Below are positions 59,741-64,000 of a stretch of DNA of 64,000 nt, piece by piece. The stretch covers positions 1 to 64,000 of the forward strand of contig JBGAKC010000006.1 of the NCBI GenBank assembly GCA_044224605.1, written 5' to 3'. The stretch comes from UBA7672 sp044224605 (lineage in GTDB: Bacteria; Pseudomonadota; Alphaproteobacteria; Caulobacterales; Hyphomonadaceae). The translations under genes and the position numbers were made by a program. Within the stretch, counting starts at the first letter, position 1. The number at the start of each line of letters is the position of its first letter. The notes beneath the pieces are model-generated. The model did no database searches. It saw only the letters and a program-made list of their open reading frames with translations, and was not told where the DNA came from.

Positions 59741-60866
59741 TCAGTCGAGGTCCTCCACGACCGTTTCCGGCCCCAGCTTGTGCGAGAGCGATGCGGCGAG
59801 GAAGTCGTCGAGATCGCCGTCAAGCACTCCGCCCGTATCCGAGGTCTGCACGCCCGTCCGCAGGTCTTTGACCATCTGATAGGGCTGCAGCACGTAGGAG
59901 CGGATCTGGCGGCCCCAGCCGATCTCGGTTTTCGAGTCAGCTTCGGCCTGTGCGACGGCTTCGCGCTTCTTCAGTTCCATCTCGTAGATGCGCGCGCGAA
60001 GCATGTCCCACGCCTTCGCGCGGTTCTTGTGTTGTGAACGTTCGGCCTGCACAGCCACGACAATTCCAGTCGGGATGTGCGTGAGGCGCACGGCGGAGTC
60101 TGTCTTGTTGATGTGCTGACCGCCTGCGCCCGACGCGCGGTAAGTGTCGGTGCGGACATCCTTCTCCTGGATGTCGACTTCGATCGTGTCGTCGATCACC
60201 GGATAGACCCACACGGAAGAAAAGCTCGTATGGCGGCGCGCGTTGGAGTCGTACGGCGAGATACGCACGAGACGGTGTACGCCGCTCTCGCCCTTCAGCC
60301 AGCCATAGGCATTCTCGCCCTTGATCAGCATGGTCGCCGATTTGATGCCCGCGGTTTCGCCCGCGTGCTCATCAATTTCTTCGACTTTCATGCCATGCGC
60401 GTTCGCCCAGCGCACATACATGCGGCGTAGCATGGAGGCCCAATCCTGGCTCTCCGTGCCGCCAGCGCCGGCGTTGATCTCGATATAGCAGTCGTTGGCG
60501 TCAACTTCCCCGGAGAGCAGCGCCTTCAGCTCCGCTTCCTTCGCCTTCTTCACGGCGGCGCGGATGCCCGCTTCGACTTCGGCGAGGGCGCCCTTGTCGC
60601 CCTCGGCTTCCGCCATGTCCCACAGTTCGATGGCGTCGCTCGCCTCACGCTCGAGCTCGCGGATGTCGTTCATGCCCGACTCAAGCCGTTGGCGCTCGCG
60701 CATCAGCGGCTGGGCTTTCTGGGGATCATTCCAGAAATCAGGGCGCTCGGAGAGCGCGTTCAGTTCGGCGAGGCGTTTTTCGGCGACGCCCCAGTCAAAG
60801 ACGCCTCCTTAGCAGGCCGATGGACTGCCGGATCGTCTCGATCATGTTTTCGAGTTCGGGCGTCAT
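59741..60866 (-). CDS. prfB: Peptide chain release factor 2, with programmed +1 frameshift
   Basis: Translation starts at ATG 60866 and reads 23 codons (MTPELENMIETIRQ...GLLRRRL) before an in-frame TGA at 60797-60795; after a +1 slip at CTT-TGA-C it continues with DWGVAEKRLAELN to give about 374 residues, the normal RF2 size. Visible domains: coiled-coil N-terminus, RISPYDSNARRHTSF in the stop-codon recognition region (the usual tripeptide SPF reads SPY), and GGQ in RASGAGGQHINKTD. RF2 reads UGA and UAA and its own level controls the frameshift. Flanked by the TonB receptor gene and PBP1A. Confidence 0.96.
60794..60809 (-). promoter_or_regulatory. prfB frameshift signal (SD-like element and slippery CTT-TGA-C)
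   Basis: On the minus strand AGGAGG (60809-60804), then CGT, CTT, TGA, C. The spacing from the SD-like element to the CTT (three bases) is identical to the classic E. coli prfB site AGGGGG-TAT-CTT-TGA-C. Confidence 0.92.
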
Positions 60867-60910
60867 CGCTCGCTCTGGACCTAGCTGGAGGGCACTTCTC
60901 GCTGCGCCGT

Positions 60911-63580
60911 CTAGAAGGTGCCGTCCTCAAGTGTCAACTCGTCCTTGGGCTTGTTCGCGTCGACAGATTGCTGGGGCTGGCTCGGATCGACTGGATTGCT
61001 GGTCGTCACGGCATCGGCGCCCGGCTGCGGAATGACCTGGCCATCGCGCGTGGATGTGACCGATTCATCGCCCGCGCCCATCTTCGAGTAATCGACACGG
61101 TAGCCATCGGCGCCCACCGGCACCGAGCAACGGTCAGTCGGCGCAGAGCCTGGCTTGAACGCCTCGGTGATGATCAGGCGGGTGTCCGGTCCCGGCTGGC
61201 AGCCGCTGTCGGCGTCAACCTCGACCAGCTCCACGCCATCCGGGATGCGGAAGGTGACCGCCGGACGGTCCTTGAGCGCGGCCAGCATGAAGTCGCGGAA
61301 AATTGGCGCAGCGACGCGGCCGCCGCTCTCGCCTTCGCCCATATTGCGCGGCTGGTCGAAACCGACCCAAACGCCCACCACGAGGTCCGGCGTGAAGCCC
61401 ATCGTCCAGGCGTCGAACTGATCGTTGGTCGTACCGGTCTTGGCGGCGATCGGCTTGCCGACGACGCGCACGGACGTCGCCGTACCGCGCTGCACGACGC
61501 CTTCGAGGATCGAGACGACCTGATAGGCCGTGACGGGATCAATGATCTGCTGGCGCTCGTCTGGCAGAGCCGGAGGCTGCATGCCGGACTTCCACTCGGC
61601 GGTGCATCCCTCGCAGGGCCGCTGGTCGGTGCGATAGACCGTCTCGCCATAGCGGTTCTGGATGCGGTCGAACATCACGGGACGAACCTGCTTGCCGCCG
61701 TTCACGATCTCCGCATAGGCGGTCGCCATGCGCATCACCGTCGTGTCGCCAGCGCCGAGCGCCATGGATTCATACGGCGGCAGTTCGTCATAGATGCCCA
61801 TCCGCTTGCCCATCGACGACACCTTGTCGAAACCGATCTCGCTCGCGAGACGCACGGTCATCGCGTTGCGCGATTTCTCGACGCCGACGCGCAAGGTGGT
61901 GAGGCCGTAGAACTGCTCGGAATAGTTCGTCGGCTTGTAACATTTCTCCTGGTTCGGATCGCAGGAGACGTAGGGCGTGTCGAGGACACGGTAGGATGGC
62001 GTCCACTTGTACTGGCCCGTAACCGGATCGGCGATCTCCATCGCGGCCGCGTACACGAACGGCTTGAAGGACGACCCCGGCTGGCGTTTCGCCTGCATGG
62101 CCCGGTTGAACTGGCTGGCCTCGAACGAATAGCCGCCGGCCATCGCGTAGACGCGGCCCGTGTGCGGGTCCATCGCGATGAGCGCGCCCTGCAGCTGCGG
62201 GATCTGGCGCAGACGCCAGGGAGCGTTGGCCGCCGGCTTCTTCGACACGGCGTAGTCTGTGATCATCTGCGTCGACACATCCGGCGTCGCATCGCGCGAC
62301 ACAAATATCACGTCGCCCGCCTTGATGCCGGTTCCGCCACCCTGCCGCTTGAACGTAGCCGCCCATTTCACGTCGTCGCCGGAAAGCGAGCCAGTGTCGC
62401 CGCTGAGAAGCCCGAGTCGCACGCCGTCCTTGCCGGCCGAGCGAACAAGTGCGAGCTGCCAAGTGTTGCCTGCGCCTGCGATCTTTGGACGGTTTTCCTT
62501 GTTGTTGGCGAAATCCTTGAGCGACTGCTCGAACTCCTCGTTCGATTGCAGCGTGCCCACAGGGCCACGCCAACCATGACGGCGATCGTAGGTTTCGAGA
62601 CCCGCGCGCAGCGCGGTCTGCGCGATCAGCTGCATGTTGGAGTCGAGTGTCGAGCGGATAGAGAGGCCACCTTCGTAGAAGGCCTTCTGCGCGTCCTCGC
62701 GGCTTGCAATGCCTCCGAGCTTGTTCTGTTCGCCCAGCGCGAGGATTTCCTTGCGCAGCTCTTCAACGTAGTAGGCGGCCGCCTGGTTCTCGTCTGTGTC
62801 GAGGCGATTCACGACCTTCAGCGGCTCGGCGAGCGCCTTGTCGCCGTCGGCCTTCGAGACGTAGCCGTTCGCGACCATGCGCTCGATCACGTAGTTGCGG
62901 CGTTCAACGGCGGCTTCCGGATTGGTGTAGGGGTTCACCTTGCCAGGCGCCTGCGGAAGGCCGGCGAGCATCGCACATTCAGCCAACGTCAGCTGCCCCA
63001 GCGACTTGCCAAAATAGTTGAGAGCCGCCGCGCCGACGCCATATGAGCGCCCGCCGAGATAGATCTCGTTCATGTAGAGTTCGAGGATCTGCTCCTTCGA
63101 GAGCTTCTTCTCGATGCGCATCGCGAGCACGGCCTCGCGCACCTTGCGGTCGATCGAGCGCTCGTCGCCGACGAGCATGTTCTTGACAACCTGCTGCGTG
63201 ATGGTCGAGCCGCCCGTCATTCGCTTGCCCTGCAGCGCGTTCAACACGGTGCCGCGGAACATGCCCCACAGGTCGATGCCCGAATGCTCGAAGAAGGTCT
63301 TGTCCTCGGCCGAGATGAAGGCCTGCACCAGCTGGTCAGGGAGTTCTTCCGAGGGAACGTAGACGCGGTGCTGCGTGGCGAACTCGGCGACCAGCTTTCC
63401 ATCGCCCGCGTGCACGCGGCTCATGATCGGCGGTTCGTAGTTCGCCAGCTCGTCCTCGGACGGCAGGTTCTGCGTGACGATGAAGAACCAGATGACAAGG
63501 CCGAGGAACAGGACGCCGACGACGCCTGCGGTCCCGATTAGGATCGTCTTCAAGTTCAAACGAGGCGCCTGGAATTCCAT
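60911..63580 (-). CDS. mrcA: Bifunctional penicillin-binding protein 1A
   Basis: 889 residues with an N-terminal transmembrane anchor (12-34). The GT51 transglycosylase domain has the catalytic Glu in AEDKTFFEHSGID (Glu92) and GGSTITQQ near 124-130. The transpeptidase domain has SSFK (Ser503), SRN (570-572) and KTG (714-716). A long OB-type insert lies between them (about 335-440). It polymerises and crosslinks peptidoglycan. Flanked by prfB downstream and the amidase upstream, the conserved alphaproteobacterial order. Confidence 0.95.
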   Translation of the reverse strand: MEFQAPRLNLKTILIGTAGVVGVLFLGLVIWFFIVTQNLPSEDELANYEPPIMSRVHAGDGKLVAEFATQHRVYVPSEELPDQLVQAFISAEDKTFFEHSGIDLWGMFRGTVLNALQGKRMTGGSTITQQVVKNMLVGDERSIDRKVREAVLAMRIEKKLSKEQILELYMNEIYLGGRSYGVGAAALNYFGKSLGQLTLAECAMLAGLPQAPGKVNPYTNPEAAVERRNYVIERMVANGYVSKADGDKALAEPLKVVNRLDTDENQAAAYYVEELRKEILALGEQNKLGGIASREDAQKAFYEGGLSIRSTLDSNMQLIAQTALRAGLETYDRRHGWRGPVGTLQSNEEFEQSLKDFANNKENRPKIAGAGNTWQLALVRSAGKDGVRLGLLSGDTGSLSGDDVKWAATFKRQGGGTGIKAGDVIFVSRDATPDVSTQMITDYAVSKKPAANAPWRLRQIPQLQGALIAMDPHTGRVYAMAGGYSFEASQFNRAMQAKRQPGSSFKPFVYAAAMEIADPVTGQYKWTPSYRVLDTPYVSCDPNQEKCYKPTNYSEQFYGLTTLRVGVEKSRNAMTVRLASEIGFDKVSSMGKRMGIYDELPPYESMALGAGDTTVMRMATAYAEIVNGGKQVRPVMFDRIQNRYGETVYRTDQRPCEGCTAEWKSGMQPPALPDERQQIIDPVTAYQVVSILEGVVQRGTATSVRVVGKPIAAKTGTTNDQFDAWTMGFTPDLVVGVWVGFDQPRNMGEGESGGRVAAPIFRDFMLAALKDRPAVTFRIPDGVELVEVDADSGCQPGPDTRLIITEAFKPGSAPTDRCSVPVGADGYRVDYSKMGAGDESVTSTRDGQVIPQPGADAVTTSNPVDPSQPQQSVDANKPKDELTLEDGTF

Positions 63581-63810
63581 GTCTCACCGGCTGGGCGCGA
63601 AGGTCGCGCGAAACGGATGACGGCTTTTGCCGTCGGGCGATTGGCGATCGGAATCACCGGGATTTGCGGTGACTTTAAGGCGTTGAATCCGCCTGTAACA
63701 GGGCCATTCCGCGTTAAACTCAGCCCATCTTCGTGAAGCCCTTGTATAGAGCGCGGCCGGCTGCCGCACCTGACAGACAAACCGCCCCAGCCGGGACACG
63801 ATGCAACCCG

Positions 63811-64000
63811 TCAGCGAGCGGCGACCAGACGGGTCTGGCTGTCGAAGAACTGGTCGATGGCGTGTGCGATGCCCTGCACCAGCTTCTTGCGCCTTTTCTC
63901 GGACGTTAGGGCAGCGGTATCGGCCTCGTTTGTCATGAAGCCCATTTCCAGCAGCGCCGCAGGCACATCCGGGCTGAGCAGGACGTAGAAGCCGCGCTTC
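63811..64000 (-). CDS. N-acetylmuramoyl-L-alanine amidase C-terminus (5' partial)
   Basis: Reading from the right edge, the last 62 codons give KRGFYVLLSPDVPAALLEMGFMTN... and end at TGA 63811-63813. FYVL.SPDVPAALLEMGFMTN is the C-terminal signature of Amidase_3 zinc enzymes, with the catalytic Glu in LLEMGF and the helix of the final EKRRKKLVQGIAHAIDQFF. The rest is outside the window. It cleaves the peptide stem from MurNAc during division. The adjacent PBP1A gene starts 230 bases downstream, the common order. Confidence 0.9.
   Translation of the reverse strand, partial: KRGFYVLLSPDVPAALLEMGFMTNEADTAALTSEKRRKKLVQGIAHAIDQFFDSQTRLVAAR

Noticed and set aside
60689..63046. Very long open frame antisense to PBP1A (about 785 residues, plus strand)
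   Set aside because: The composition is Arg/His/Leu-rich and typical of the shadow of a GC-rich gene; the minus-strand PBP1A has all catalytic motifs.

Overview
The window is a gene-dense, GC-rich chromosomal segment of an alphaproteobacterium, most likely of the Caulobacterales/Hyphomonadales type (Hyphomonadaceae-like). The pointers are a DUF4170 gene inside a lipid A cluster, two UrcA-like exported proteins, a TonB-dependent receptor, a CtpA-like tyrosine-phosphatase homolog beside the lipid A genes, a receiver-like protein with an FGPERR tail, and the amidase / PBP1A / prfB order. I see no insertion sequence, prophage, CRISPR array or plasmid function. The genus is an inference.

Layout. 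1-4.9 kb: exported ClpP-like protein (cut by the left edge), GFA-family protein, membrane-anchored helix-hairpin-helix protein, a coupled pair of RNA methyltransferases, a long inverted repeat and a PaaI-type thioesterase. 5.0-13.1 kb: tRNA-Trp, glutathione S-transferase, a pseudouridine synthase coupled to a PepSY membrane protein, two paralogous exported proteins, an acyl-CoA dehydrogenase, an acetyltransferase, a TauE/SafE permease, a lipoprotein and a degenerate receiver protein. 13.2-22.7 kb: envelope block. Its minus-strand arm is pmbA, a CysQ-like phosphatase, DUF4170 and an MsbA-like ABC exporter, plus a small membrane protein and a CtpA-like phosphatase. Its plus-strand arm is a DUF374 acyltransferase, waaA, lpxK and an LpxL-like acyltransferase, all overlapping by a few bases. 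22.7-31.9 kb: hydrolase, DUF4197 protein, dienoyl-CoA isomerase-type crotonase, TPR-like exported protein, VanX-type dipeptidase, thiolase, PIG-L deacetylase and a thioredoxin-fold lipoprotein without its cysteines. 32-44.3 kb: a second GST, aldo/keto reductase, SnoaL-like protein, MFS transporter, LigB-type dioxygenase, NIPSNAP lipoprotein, pirin, small exported proteins, queC-queE, DUF952, pyrD and two UrcA-like proteins. 44.5-52.5 kb: quinone oxidoreductase, 2OG-Fe(II) oxygenase, TetR regulator, DUF429, acetyltransferase, recG, DUF502 and a DUF3089 protein that lacks its nucleophile. 52.6-64 kb, all minus strand: two cyclophilins, coaD, gyrA, TonB-dependent receptor, prfB, PBP1A and an amidase cut by the right edge.

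The main functional themes are cell-envelope construction (lipid A/Kdo, peptidoglycan synthesis and hydrolysis), information processing (RNA methyltransferases, pseudouridine synthase, queuosine, RecG, gyrase, RF2) and acyl-CoA metabolism scattered among single genes. The clearest sequence-level finding is an intact programmed +1 frameshift in prfB. Two intergenic stretches (about 26.87-26.99 kb plus strand and 32.83-32.92 kb minus strand) consist of consecutive hairpins ending in terminator-like structures and may encode undescribed small RNAs. Several palindromes sit at promoter distance from genes (13136, 33276, 38572, 43844, 59668). I found no single large novel multi-gene system; the most unusual proteins are three apparent pseudo-enzymes or pseudo-receivers that have lost their active residues.
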